Assembly: GCF_000399665.1 (NCBI RefSeq) | Contig: NZ_KB976986.1 | Location: forward strand, 620,001 to 684,000 | Length of the DNA: 64,000 bases | Reading direction: 5' to 3' | DNA from: Acinetobacter calcoaceticus ANC 3811 | GTDB taxonomy: Bacteria > Pseudomonadota > Gammaproteobacteria > Pseudomonadales > Moraxellaceae | Shown: positions 35,883 through 44,529 of the stretch, one piece after another | Layout of the letters: every line of letters starts with the position of its first letter | Position numbering within the stretch: position 1 is the stretch's first letter | Notes under the pieces: model-generated | Seen by the model: the letters and a program-made list of their open reading frames with translations, nothing else | The model's database searches: none | What the model was told of the DNA's origin: nothing | Made by a program: the position numbers and the translations under genes

Positions 35883-36187
35883 TATATAAGGCTCATCTCA
35901 TACTAAGTTCAGTATATCTGAAATTGGGGCAACAAAGAAGAAAACATTCTAAATATCTTCCTCATTCTATTTAAACTCAATTTATGTGCTCCTATAGCAA
36001 CTTACATCTTTGATAAATCAATACACAAAATTTGCACTTTGCATTTTTTAGGGTGTGCTATTTGTGTGTAGCTCCAATTGGATTGGCTTAGAAAGTAAGA
36101 CAATAGCCGTCTATAAATTATTCAAAAGAAAGTTTCATACGAATCTATTGAATAATAAGGGCGCTATAGGAAAGCAAGGAAGTAGAG
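35883..36187. other. Non-coding stretch before the phage-type genes
   Basis: About 300 bases without a convincing gene. It includes a moderately A/T-rich leader and the AAGGAAG ribosome-binding site of the gene at 36188. No hairpins beyond the modules upstream are evident. Confidence 0.4.
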
Positions 36188-36430
36188 ATGAATTTGATTA
36201 GATTAGAAGAACTTTCATGGGTGAGTAATGCTGTTTTGACCCCCCAATTGAACAATTGGCCGTGTGCACGGTCTGGAAATATGGGCGACACTTCTTGTAG
36301 CGAGCACAAAGAAAATTTTTCGGAACAATCTGATAAAAAATTTTATAAAGAATGGCTGAAACAACAAAAGAAAATACTTAAAAGTATTCCCAGTAATGCT
36401 GTTTTACTCAGCGTGAAAGATCCTATTTAG
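36188..36430 (+). CDS. Small hypothetical protein
   Basis: The 80-residue frame (MNLIRLEELSWVSNAVLTPQ) has a fair ribosome-binding site (AAGGAAGTAGAG). It has two cysteines and a basic lysine-rich C-terminus (KEWLKQQKKILKSIPSN). I recognise no family. It precedes the Mu-F-like gene by 160 bases and could belong to the same phage-derived set, but its composition gives no firm support. Confidence 0.5.
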   Translation: MNLIRLEELSWVSNAVLTPQLNNWPCARSGNMGDTSCSEHKENFSEQSDKKFYKEWLKQQKKILKSIPSNAVLLSVKDPI

Positions 36431-36590
36431 ATTGGATATAAGATACGTTTATAAAAATATGCATTACAAGGATGAGCATTTAGCTAAATAACTTTACGTA
36501 GGTGTGCTTGTTCGTCATAACTTGTTCTAGAGATACTGAAATTATAAATAGCAAAACAATAAAAAAGCACTTCTGTAGAGGTAAATTTTT

Positions 36591-37697
36591 ATGGCTAATC
36601 TTCATCAAAAAACACTTTTTGATATTCTGACTCAACATCAGGCCTATCTATATCGAGCATCATCAAGATCGGTCAATGAACTTCTTAATTTATTTAGTTC
36701 TGAAACGGTTACCATGCTTGCTAAGTTAACTAATTTGTTAGATGAGCTAAATGAAAAGGAAAGAGCCGCATTGTCTGGTGGAATTTATTCAACAGCTAAT
36801 TTAAGAGAGATACGTGCACTAATTTCTCAGTGGTTTAATTTGATTAATGAAACTCTCACAGACACTTTTACAATCTCTGCTGTGGCATTGGCTGTTTATG
36901 AAGCCAGATATATGTCAAAAATTTTTGGTGGCAAACATAAAGAGTTAAAAGGCGAGCAACTCTATAAAGCTGCTAAACGCGTTCCTTTAGCGGGTGGAGC
37001 ATTAGTAGATGAACTACTCTCTAAAATTGCTGAACTAGCTCGTCAAAGAGTTGAATATGCAATTCGGGATGGTCTTAACAATGGCGCCACAACTTTGCAG
37101 ATTGTTCAGCGAATTCATGGAACCAAACGCCTTAAATATGAAGATGGGCTACTCAATAGTACTAAAACAGATATTGAGCGAACTGTACGTACAATTCGAA
37201 GTCATATATCCAATCAGGCATATTTAAATAGTTATAAGCTATTAAAATTTGAATATGTCAGATTTGTAAGTGTTCTTGATGGAAGGACATCGAAAACATG
37301 CGCTTCACTTGATGGAACGGTATGGCAGATTAATGATCCGACAAAAAAAGTTCCGCCTTTGCATCCGCATTGCCGCAGCATCCTAGTTCCAACTCTTGAG
37401 GATGGTCAGCTCGTTGGCAGCCGAGCATTCATTATGGATGAAAGAAAATTGAAGGATATTCCTAAAGATGAGCGTGAACAATTAACTGGTCAGCTAGATG
37501 CAAATACTTCTTTTAAAGAGTTTTTTAAACTGACAGATGATTTCTTTCAAAAAGAATGGTTAGGGCCTAAAAGATATCAATTATATAAAGAAGGGCAATT
37601 CGATTTTGATAAGTTCTTTGATCCGGAAGGACGGTTATATACGCTTGAAGAGCTTAAAGAACTTGATGAGCGTGCTTTTAAAATGCTGGGATTGTGA
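36591..37697 (+). CDS. Phage Mu protein F-like / SPP1 gp7-like head morphogenesis protein
   Basis: This 368-residue protein has a helical N-terminal part and the Mu F-type domain near the C-terminus: EYVRFVSVLDGRTSKTCASL and VPPLHPHCRSILVPTL, where the cysteine and the HPHCR motif are conserved in minor head proteins of siphophages and Mu. The ATG follows GAGG. In intact phages it lies beside portal and capsid genes, none of which is here, so this is a remnant or a co-opted gene. It is intact in frame. Confidence 0.8.
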   Translation: MANLHQKTLFDILTQHQAYLYRASSRSVNELLNLFSSETVTMLAKLTNLLDELNEKERAALSGGIYSTANLREIRALISQWFNLINETLTDTFTISAVALAVYEARYMSKIFGGKHKELKGEQLYKAAKRVPLAGGALVDELLSKIAELARQRVEYAIRDGLNNGATTLQIVQRIHGTKRLKYEDGLLNSTKTDIERTVRTIRSHISNQAYLNSYKLLKFEYVRFVSVLDGRTSKTCASLDGTVWQINDPTKKVPPLHPHCRSILVPTLEDGQLVGSRAFIMDERKLKDIPKDEREQLTGQLDANTSFKEFFKLTDDFFQKEWLGPKRYQLYKEGQFDFDKFFDPEGRLYTLEELKELDERAFKMLGL

Positions 37698-37857
37698 GTT
37701 ATAGCAGAAGCATTTGAAATAGGATTTTATCTTGAATAACTTTTTGAGTTTTAACCAAATATACACACTTAAACAATTAGTTAAAAAAGTTTCAATAATC
37801 TAGCCAGATAGCATGTTAAGTTTTTCTCAATCATAAAAATTTAGAAAGGATTAAAAC

Positions 37858-38121
37858 ATGAAATTTTCCTACCAAGATCTTGCTGGAAATAACGTTGAAG
37901 TGGCGTGTGAAAGTTATATTCATATACCGTCAGGAACAGCAGTGAAATCTACAGAAGCGGGTAATTATCACCCTACTGAAAACTTCAGATTCTTTAAGAA
38001 AACTGAAGCTGATTCTATGCCTATCTATCGATTTGCTATTGATCAAAATTCTAATGTTTTTAATAGTGATGAACTTCCAGCATTAGCTCAAATTGGGACA
38101 GACTGGAAAAATTTAGATTAA
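37858..38121 (+). CDS. Small hypothetical protein
   Basis: The 87-residue protein has a good ribosome-binding site (AAAGGA) and a following terminator, so it is likely expressed. It has a mixed beta character (MKFSYQDLAGNNVEVACESY and PIYRFAIDQNSNVF) and one cysteine. I do not recognise a family. It lies 160 bases after the head morphogenesis gene. Confidence 0.6.
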   Translation: MKFSYQDLAGNNVEVACESYIHIPSGTAVKSTEAGNYHPTENFRFFKKTEADSMPIYRFAIDQNSNVFNSDELPALAQIGTDWKNLD

Positions 38122-38139
38122 ATTTTTACTCAAAATAAG

Positions 38140-38155
38140 ACCCTCATTCGAGGGT
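38140..38155. terminator. Bidirectional terminator
   Basis: ACCCTC-ATTC-GAGGGT hairpin, with T- or A-rich flanks, between the convergent small gene and EamA gene. Confidence 0.75.
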
Positions 38156-38175
38156 TTATATATTTTTTTTATGAG

Positions 38176-39030
38176 TTACTTCTTTTTAAATACAAGCATT
38201 AAGCCCAGTAAAATCGCGATCATTCCAATTAAGCCCGCCAGAGGTAACGTATTTTTTAAAATTAGAAAATCTAAGAGTGCAGTAACAATGGGAACCAAAT
38301 AGAACAGGCTTGTCACATTTACAATATTGCCCTGACTTAAAAGCCGATAAAGTAAAAGCTGAGCAACTACAGAAATTAAAATTCCTAGAAATAAGACTGA
38401 AATAATCAGTTGCGAATTCCACGTTATTTCAAAATGTTCAAAGGGAACCATAAACAGGCAGACCACAAGACTGACTATATATTGTAGCGGTAAGACATCT
38501 GTAGGAGCTTGTTGAATGTTCTTTTGCATGATAGCCCCAAAGGTTATACAGATGAGGGCAGCTAAGGCAAAGAATATCCCGATTGGTGCTATAAACGACA
38601 TCGTCAGGCTTTTCCAGACTAAAAGAATGAGACCTGCTAAAGCAATGAATAAACCGAAAAGCCTTTCTTTTTGTAAGCTCTTTTCTAGAAGGCAGAGCGT
38701 TAAAATGGGTTGTATTCCCATGATTGTAGCCATTAAGCCTGGAGTGACCCCGTGAGCCATAGCCTTAAAATAGCAAATTGAATAACCTGCGATCATGAGT
38801 AATCCAGTAAGCAGAACTTGCTTTCGAGTTCCATGTTTAGGTAAGAGTCTTTTTCTAAAAATAGCCAGTAGCGACAGAACAATTAAAGCAGTAGAAAAGC
38901 GCAGAATTAATAATGCTATGGGTGAGGCATTATCTAGTCCCCATCGAGTAAAAATTGCGGCACTACCCCAGAGCAAAACAAAAGCGGATGTTGCACTTTG
39001 TGATGCAAGCATCTGTTTATTTGGGCACAT
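38176..39030 (-). CDS. EamA-family DMT transporter
   Basis: This 284-residue inner-membrane protein has ten hydrophobic segments in two similar halves, the pattern of drug/metabolite transporters. N-terminal ASQSATSAFVLLWGSAAIFT and GLMLVFKKK at the end fit the EamA group. The ATG follows AGGAGGAGG, an exceptionally strong ribosome-binding site. It is divergent from a LysR gene 226 bases away, which may regulate it. Exported compounds could be amino acids, purines or dyes; nothing here decides. Confidence 0.85.
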   Translation of the reverse strand: MCPNKQMLASQSATSAFVLLWGSAAIFTRWGLDNASPIALLILRFSTALIVLSLLAIFRKRLLPKHGTRKQVLLTGLLMIAGYSICYFKAMAHGVTPGLMATIMGIQPILTLCLLEKSLQKERLFGLFIALAGLILLVWKSLTMSFIAPIGIFFALAALICITFGAIMQKNIQQAPTDVLPLQYIVSLVVCLFMVPFEHFEITWNSQLIISVLFLGILISVVAQLLLYRLLSQGNIVNVTSLFYLVPIVTALLDFLILKNTLPLAGLIGMIAILLGLMLVFKKK

Positions 39031-39136
39031 AAAACCTCCTCCTAGTGCGTAATACCTAAGAAATACGAAATGATGAAATTATGAGTAAGAGTCGCTATTA
39101 ACGTGTTATTCGGACATTAATCAATTCACGGATAAT

Positions 39137-39155
39137 TTCATTTTAGAAAAATGAA
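39137..39155. promoter_or_regulatory. Candidate LysR operator between EamA and LysR genes
   Basis: The imperfect LysR-type symmetric site TTCATTTT-AGA-AAAATGAA (39137-39155) lies in the divergent gap, close to the EamA promoter side. It has the T-N11-A style expected of this family. Confidence 0.4.
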
Positions 39156-39256
39156 TTGTTTTAACTTTTTCTAAATTCAGTATGGAAGAGAGAATAGATA
39201 AAGAAAAGCGCATAATTCTTTTATATACTATTTGAAAATCGAATAGATAAATCGTA

Positions 39257-40126
39257 ATGAATATAAAAAATTTACAGATTGATTGGTTAAAGTGTTTTGT
39301 CACAGTCGTTGATACAGGCTCATTGTCGAATGCAGCACCTGAGTTATACCGCTCTCAGTCTGCGGTGAGTATGCAACTGAAAAAATTAGAAGAAGCGCTA
39401 CATTGCCAACTTTTAATACGAACACATCGACAAATTGAATTAACGTCGCAAGGACAGCTACTCTTAGGTTATGCACGTCGTATTCTCGACTTACATACTG
39501 AAGCGCAAATGGCATTTCATGGAGATGAATTAACGGGCCGTATACGCCTTGGGGTACCCGATGACTATGCCGCTAAATATTTAACACCCGTACTCAAACG
39601 TTTTGCACCACGGTACGGAGGGGTTGAAATTGAATTGATTTGTGAACAGTCGACTTCTTTAATTCCACGAGTAGAAAGTGGTGATATAGACTTGGCATTA
39701 ATTTCAAGAGATAACGCTCGTCAAGGAACACTTTTGTTTCATGAACCGATGGTATGGGTAGGCTCTCCACAGTTTGAACTCTGGCGAGAAGACCCGCTTC
39801 CAATTGCAGTTTACGAAAGTACCAGTCAAGCTAAAAAGAGTGCTATTCATTCTTTAGCATTACAAGGGCGCCGTTACCGTGTGGTATACAATAGTTCAAG
39901 TTTGGCCGGTCAAATTGCAGCAGTTGAAAGCGGTTTAGCAATCGCTGTGTTCACGCAGTGCAGTGCACCTGAGCATTTAACCATTTTAGGTGCAGATCAT
40001 GGACTTGGACCATTAGAGCCGATGGAGGCTGCGGTTTATCGGAGTAGGTCATCTTTAGAATCGAAGGCTGTAGACCACCTATATGAATTACTCATTAAAA
40101 CGCTCAGACACTCTGTAAATGTTTAA
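39257..40126 (+). CDS. LysR-family transcriptional regulator
   Basis: This 289-residue protein has an N-terminal winged helix-turn-helix (CFVTVVDTGSLSNAAPELYR, SAVSMQLKKLEEALHCQLLI) and a substrate-binding domain (ELTGRIRLGVPDDYAAKYLT onward). Its gene is divergent from the EamA exporter, so it likely controls that gene. The start ATG is near a candidate site (AATCGTA) but lacks a clear Shine-Dalgarno. Confidence 0.88.
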   Translation: MNIKNLQIDWLKCFVTVVDTGSLSNAAPELYRSQSAVSMQLKKLEEALHCQLLIRTHRQIELTSQGQLLLGYARRILDLHTEAQMAFHGDELTGRIRLGVPDDYAAKYLTPVLKRFAPRYGGVEIELICEQSTSLIPRVESGDIDLALISRDNARQGTLLFHEPMVWVGSPQFELWREDPLPIAVYESTSQAKKSAIHSLALQGRRYRVVYNSSSLAGQIAAVESGLAIAVFTQCSAPEHLTILGADHGLGPLEPMEAAVYRSRSSLESKAVDHLYELLIKTLRHSVNV

Positions 40127-40278
40127 TGATCAAATCTTAAATTGATATTTAAAGGTTAAACCAAAGAGCTTTACATTTTTGCGTTAAATCTACAAAAAAG
40201 CCTAGAAACTTATGCTGATCGTAAAACTAATAAAAAGTATTTATTAACTCACTATCTGAATAATTCATGAGGTGAAAT

Positions 40279-40410
40279 ATGACAAAAATTATGGCTACCT
40301 TGGGTCTAGCTGCCATTATTTCTTTAAGTGTGAGCGCTTGCCAAGGTGAAAATGACACAAAGCAGCAAGATAAAACGACCACCCCTCACTCAATGGACAA
40401 AGATTCATAA
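40279..40410 (+). CDS. Small lipoprotein (43 residues)
   Basis: The frame encodes MTKIMATLGLAAIISLSVSA, the lipobox cysteine and a hydrophilic tail (QGENDTKQQDKTTTPHSMDK). The VSAC lipobox predicts acylation of the cysteine. The ATG follows GAGGTGA, and a terminator comes 17 bases after the stop, so this small gene is well supported. No function is recognised. Confidence 0.75.
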   Translation: MTKIMATLGLAAIISLSVSACQGENDTKQQDKTTTPHSMDKDS

Positions 40411-40426
40411 TCCAGATGAATTTTGA

Positions 40427-40452
40427 AGCCCATCGTAAGATGGGTTTTTTTA
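40427..40452 (+). terminator. Rho-independent terminator of the small lipoprotein gene
   Basis: AGCCCATC-GTAA-GATGGGTTT hairpin followed by T run. Confidence 0.85.
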
Positions 40453-40683
40453 TATCTTTTTATTTTTATCTTAAAATGTGATTTGTAACTCACAATATTT
40501 ATTTTTAATGGAGCTGTTCAAAATATGTTGACTAATATGCTAGGTTTTAAATATATTTAAATGCAACCTGAATCATTTTAAATATAACTCTATATTTGAA
40601 GAAAATTGATTCAAGTGCCACCAGATCAGAAATTTAACCTTTAAATTTGATTATAAAAATATTAATTAATCAAGGAGGTAAGT

Positions 40684-40971
40684 ATGGACGCTAAATTTCA
40701 TTCTGAAAATGAATATGGTTTTATTCTAGATATTTTGAACACTTACATGGTGATAAAGAAGACATTAAAAAATGATCATTATCCTTATGATTCATTTGGT
40801 TATCTTCTTGCTCTTTATCAACCGCTCAAAGTTTATATCCCTCAGCTTCCTCATCCAAAAATTTATATTGAGATTGGTGGAATTTCATATGACAGAATGA
40901 TTGTTGGGCAAACAGAGGATGAGACAGAAGCCATAAATCTTTTATTGAATTTAGGACAACTTGTTGCTTAA
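40684..40971 (+). CDS. Small conserved hypothetical protein
   Basis: This 95-residue protein starts at MDAKFHSENEYGFILDILNT behind a near-perfect ribosome-binding site (AAGGAGG). It is a mix of helix and strand with proline-rich middle (PLKVYIPQLPHPKIYIEIGG) and a C-terminal helix. No signal peptide and no family recognised. A large palindrome follows the stop by about 30 bases. Confidence 0.65.
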   Translation: MDAKFHSENEYGFILDILNTYMVIKKTLKNDHYPYDSFGYLLALYQPLKVYIPQLPHPKIYIEIGGISYDRMIVGQTEDETEAINLLLNLGQLVA

Positions 40972-41000
40972 CAATTAAGTGATATTTTAATGCTGAGTTT

Positions 41001-41035
41001 AATTTACTTAAGAAACACACTTTCTTAAGTAAATT
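41001..41035 (+). terminator. Large palindrome/hairpin after the small hypothetical gene
   Basis: A perfect 15-base inverted repeat (AATTTACTTAAGAAA / TTTCTTAAGTAAATT) with a 5-base loop. It is A/T-rich, lacks a G+C core and has a poor T run, so it may be a weak terminator or a protein-binding or attachment-like site. Confidence 0.45.
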
Positions 41036-41219
41036 TATGACAAAACTAAAGGCTATAAAATGGCTGTTGGAAAAGAGAACTTAAAGAAATTTTTTGGTGT
41101 TTCTAGATGACATGATTAAAGAAACTCTCTTATAAGATACAAAAAACCACAAAAGCTAAATCTATAACTTTAAAAGAATTTGTTTATATAACTAAGAACA
41201 TTAAAAGTAGGTCATCGTA
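41036..41219. other. Leader of the BOF gene
   Basis: Some 180 bases with no convincing gene; the end carries the promoter and ribosome-binding region of the gene at 41220. Confidence 0.35.
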
Positions 41220-41582
41220 ATGAAAAAAATATTCTTAATAGCACTCACTGGATTTACTTTATTGGGTAGTAATGCGGTATTGGCTAAACCCGATGCTACA
41301 TTAATAAAAGAAGCGACAAAAAATGTAGTCACAGTTTCTAAAGCAAAAACTTTGGCTGATGAATCTGGAGTAACTTTGACGGGTACGATCGTAAAGCATA
41401 TTGCTGGTGATCATTTTGAGTTTAAAGATGCTACGGGTTCGATTGTAATTGATGTTGATGATGACTTGTGGAAGCCTCTACAACTGAAAGCTGGCGATAA
41501 AGTGCGTGTAGTAGGAGAGGTAGATACACATCGAGTTAAGCCTACCGACATTGAAGTTTTTAAGATCGAACGTGTTAAATAA
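41220..41582 (+). CDS. YgiW/YdeI-family (BOF) stress protein, periplasmic OB-fold
   Basis: This 120-residue protein has a signal peptide (MKKIFLIALTGFTLLGSNAV, cleaved after LAK) and a bacterial OB-fold domain: VSKAKTLADESGVTLTGTIV, DHFEFKDATGSIVIDVDDDL and AGDKVRVVGEVDTHRV. This matches the YgiW/YdeI BOF group of periplasmic stress tolerance proteins. It has its own promoter and terminator. Confidence 0.88.
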   Translation: MKKIFLIALTGFTLLGSNAVLAKPDATLIKEATKNVVTVSKAKTLADESGVTLTGTIVKHIAGDHFEFKDATGSIVIDVDDDLWKPLQLKAGDKVRVVGEVDTHRVKPTDIEVFKIERVK

Positions 41583-41622
41583 AACTAGATTATTTATATC
41601 AATATTGTTCAAAGCAAACAAA

Positions 41623-41654
41623 AAAGAAAACTCCTGTTTTAGGAGTTTTCTTTT
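41623..41654. terminator. Bidirectional terminator
   Basis: AAAAGAAAACTCCT / AGGAGTTTTCTTTT with a 4-base loop, between the BOF gene and the minus-strand LysR gene. Confidence 0.8.
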
Positions 41655-41722
41655 GAAAGACGATAACTTTTTATTATTGCGTTGCGTTAAATGCCTTTCG
41701 ATATATGCTTAGGGCTATTAAA

Positions 41723-42694
41723 TCAAGACGTTTCAGCTTTATTAGCATCACGTATGAAATCAACAAACGCACGTAGTTTTCCTGGCATGTGTTTGCGATG
41801 CGGATAGTAGAGATGAAAAGCGTCATCTAATCCACTGTGCTGCTTCAGTATCTGCTGCAGTATGCCGCTTGCTAACTCTTGCTTAGCAAAATCTTCGAAG
41901 ACGAAACCGATACCTTGGCCTTGTATTGCTGCATCAAGAGTAGATCTCATTTCGTCAAAAATAAAGCGCCCTTGAACATCGATTTGTACCATTTGACCTT
42001 GATCTTCGAATTTCCATTCAAAGAATCTGCCACCTACGGAATAGCGCTGTCGAATGCAGTTGTGTTTTAACAGGTCCTCAAGAGTCTTGGGCTCACTTCG
42101 CTTGCGGAAGTAATCAGGGGCAGCCACTACAATTCTTTTTTGTCTTGTTCCCAACTGCACAGCGACCATGTCGTTTTGCACCCTCTTACCCATGCGTATG
42201 CCAATATCGAAACCAGCGTTGACGATATCACTCAGTTGATTATCCAGTGAGACCTCGATATTAATCAGCGGGAATTTTTCAAAGAAAGAAGCCAGATGCG
42301 GTTCAATAAAGATACGGTATGCGACATACGAAGAATTGAGGCGAACTGTACCAGATGGCTGATCGGTCGCCAGCAAGACTTGTGACAAGGAGTCTCTAAT
42401 CAGAGCAAGCGCTGGTGCTAATGCTGCGTTCAATGACGTACCAGCCTCGGTCAAACTTACACTGCGTGTAGTGCGGTTGAATAGCCGAACATTCAGTTGC
42501 GTTTCCACACTTTTGATAGTGCGTGATACCGCAGTTGGCGTGACGCCGATTTCTGCAGCAGCGCGAGCGAAGTTCAAATGTCTGGCTGCAGCCTCGAAGG
42601 TTAAAAGACCTGGAAGATGCACTGGTGGTGAAGAGAGTAAATCTTCTACACCTTCAGCACGAGTTGGACTCTGCATTATGACTTTTTTGTTCAT
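41723..42694 (-). CDS. LysR-family regulator of the divergent ene-reductase
   Basis: The 323-residue protein has the LysR winged helix-turn-helix (LLTFEAAARHLNFARAAAEI with GVTPTAVSRTIKSVE) after an extended N-terminus of about 25 residues, then the ligand-binding domain (LNSSYVAYRIFIEPHLASFF onward, FGWRTIFD-like end absent). It resembles the subgroup that regulates quinone or ene reductases. It is divergent from the alkene reductase at 42797 (102-base gap), a typical pairing. MNKKVIM or the internal MQSPTRAEG may be the true start. Confidence 0.88.
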   Translation of the reverse strand: MNKKVIMQSPTRAEGVEDLLSSPPVHLPGLLTFEAAARHLNFARAAAEIGVTPTAVSRTIKSVETQLNVRLFNRTTRSVSLTEAGTSLNAALAPALALIRDSLSQVLLATDQPSGTVRLNSSYVAYRIFIEPHLASFFEKFPLINIEVSLDNQLSDIVNAGFDIGIRMGKRVQNDMVAVQLGTRQKRIVVAAPDYFRKRSEPKTLEDLLKHNCIRQRYSVGGRFFEWKFEDQGQMVQIDVQGRFIFDEMRSTLDAAIQGQGIGFVFEDFAKQELASGILQQILKQHSGLDDAFHLYYPHRKHMPGKLRAFVDFIRDANKAETS

Positions 42695-42796
42695 ACTGTA
42701 TCTTCACTTATGATTATTTACGTCATTATCTCCTATCTTCATAATGCTTACATCAATTAATTACATCACGCAAATCAGTTATCAATAGGAGTCACA

Positions 42797-43900
42797 ATGA
42801 AGCTTAATCGCTCATCGACGGATCTTTTTTCACCACTCAAAATAGGTGCGTTATCCCTTGCTAACCGAATCGTCATGGCCCCGTTAACTCGTAGTCGTAT
42901 GGGACTAGATGGTGTACCAAATGAATTGCATGCTCGCTACTATGCGCAACGTGCCAGTGCTGGTCTGATTATTAGTGAAGCGACTAATATTTCCGCTCAG
43001 GCGCGGGGATATGCATTGACGCCGGGTATCTGGACTGAAGAGCAAGTAGCAGGCTGGAAATTAGTCACAGATGCAGTACATGCAGTTGGTGGCCTTATTG
43101 TTTGCCAATTGTGGCACGTGGGTCGCTTCTCTCATGTGGATCTGCAGCCAGATGGCGCAGCACCAGTAGCACCTTCGGCGATTCGAGCAGAAGGCCAAAC
43201 CTATACTGAAAATGGAATGATGGATGTCTCTATGCCACGAGCACTCGAGACATCCGAAATTCCTGGCATCATCGAACAATATCGACACGCCGCCTCATGC
43301 GCAAAACGTGCTGGCTTTGACGGTGTTGAAGTACATTCTGCTAATAGCTACTTGCTGGATCAGTTCCTCCGCGATTCGACCAATCATCGTAGTGACGAAT
43401 ATGGCGGTTCCATCGAAAATCGCTGCCGACTCACGTTGGAAGTAACTGCAGCCGTGGTCGAAGTCTGGGGCCATGATCGCGTAGGTATTCGCCTTTCTCC
43501 AGTGACACCAGATGCAGGTAACACGCCATTAGATAGTCAAGTCATGCAGACATATGGTTACTTGATTGAGCAACTGAATCGCTTTCAACTCGCATACATG
43601 CATTTTGTCGAGGGAGCGACAGCTACTTCACGCGTCGTCCCTGAGAACGTAGATCTCGATGCTTTACGCGCGCTTTTCAAAGGACCATACATAGGCAATA
43701 ACAATTACGACCTAGAACTGGCCATGACCCGTCGCACTGAAGGCAAGGTCGATGCTGTGGCTTTTGGTCGTCCATTTATTGCAAATCCAGATTTAGTACG
43801 TCGTTTGAAAGAGGGAGCTGAACTCGCTATTGCACCACGTGAAACCTATTACGGCAACGGCGCAAAGGGTTACACCGATTGGCCTACATTAGCTGGATAA
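42797..43900 (+). CDS. Alkene reductase (Old Yellow Enzyme family)
   Basis: This 367-residue FMN enzyme reduces activated C=C bonds and often nitro compounds with NAD(P)H. Visible are the N-terminal LFSPLKIGALSLANRIVMAP, the histidine pair region GLIVCQLWHVGRFSHVD, the segment DGVEVHSANSYLLDQFLRDS with NHRSDEYGGSIENR, and the C-terminal VDAVAFGRPFIANPDLVRRL. It resembles the NemA/XenA class. The ATG follows AGGAG. It is the first gene of a run of seven same-strand genes. An enoate or N-ethylmaleimide reductase role is likely. Confidence 0.93.
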   Translation: MKLNRSSTDLFSPLKIGALSLANRIVMAPLTRSRMGLDGVPNELHARYYAQRASAGLIISEATNISAQARGYALTPGIWTEEQVAGWKLVTDAVHAVGGLIVCQLWHVGRFSHVDLQPDGAAPVAPSAIRAEGQTYTENGMMDVSMPRALETSEIPGIIEQYRHAASCAKRAGFDGVEVHSANSYLLDQFLRDSTNHRSDEYGGSIENRCRLTLEVTAAVVEVWGHDRVGIRLSPVTPDAGNTPLDSQVMQTYGYLIEQLNRFQLAYMHFVEGATATSRVVPENVDLDALRALFKGPYIGNNNYDLELAMTRRTEGKVDAVAFGRPFIANPDLVRRLKEGAELAIAPRETYYGNGAKGYTDWPTLAG

Positions 43901-43978
43901 GCTAAAGGGCAACTAATCTATGCTGGACAAAGCGACCAGCTTTTTATAACGACTCGAATTAATAATCAGGAGTAAAGC

Positions 43979-44359
43979 ATGAACAAACCTACGTACGTAC
44001 AAGATTATCAAGCCATCGTTGAGGTACTGAACAAGTACAACGAAGGTTGCAAACAGGCTAAGAGCAGCATCATGAAGCCTGCTTTCAATGAGCAAGCTAC
44101 GATCTTCGGTGTTGATGGCGGCAAGCTGACTGGCGGCCCGATTCAAAAATTGTTCGATGGCATCGACAGCGCATTCCATCCATCTGCTGAAGCTCAAGGA
44201 GTGATTGTCAGAGTCGACATCGTAGGCACGGCTGCTAGCGCGCGCATCGACACCAACGACGTCTCGGGCTTTTGCTTTACAGATTTTTTCAATCTGCTGA
44301 AAGTCGATGGCAAGTGGACTGTGGTCAGTAAGATCTATCACACTCACGTAGCGCCTTGA
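43979..44359 (+). CDS. NTF2-like protein, cytoplasmic copy
   Basis: This 126-residue protein (start MNKPTYVQDYQAIVEVLNKY after AGGAG) belongs to the nuclear-transport-factor-2 / putative lumazine-binding fold: ACIEGCKQAKSSIMKPAFN-like region, VVRIDIVGTAASARIDTND-like strands and a KVDGKWTVVSKIY end. It is about 70% identical by my hand alignment to the gene product at 45720-46217 but lacks that protein's signal peptide. The catalytic role is unknown. The two genes flank a secreted esterase. Confidence 0.82.
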   Translation: MNKPTYVQDYQAIVEVLNKYNEGCKQAKSSIMKPAFNEQATIFGVDGGKLTGGPIQKLFDGIDSAFHPSAEAQGVIVRVDIVGTAASARIDTNDVSGFCFTDFFNLLKVDGKWTVVSKIYHTHVAP

Positions 44360-44529
44360 ACACACGTGGCTGATTAGGCTTTTCCCACGATGTCTTGCGC
44401 CTTTCTTTGCAGCCGGACGACCAGCTTACTTGTCTGAAAAATGCTGCCTTCCTACTTCGGCTACCGCACTTCGGACAAAAACATCTTGGGAGCAGCCTTG
44501 ACGCGTGCACTCACTACAAAGGAAATATC

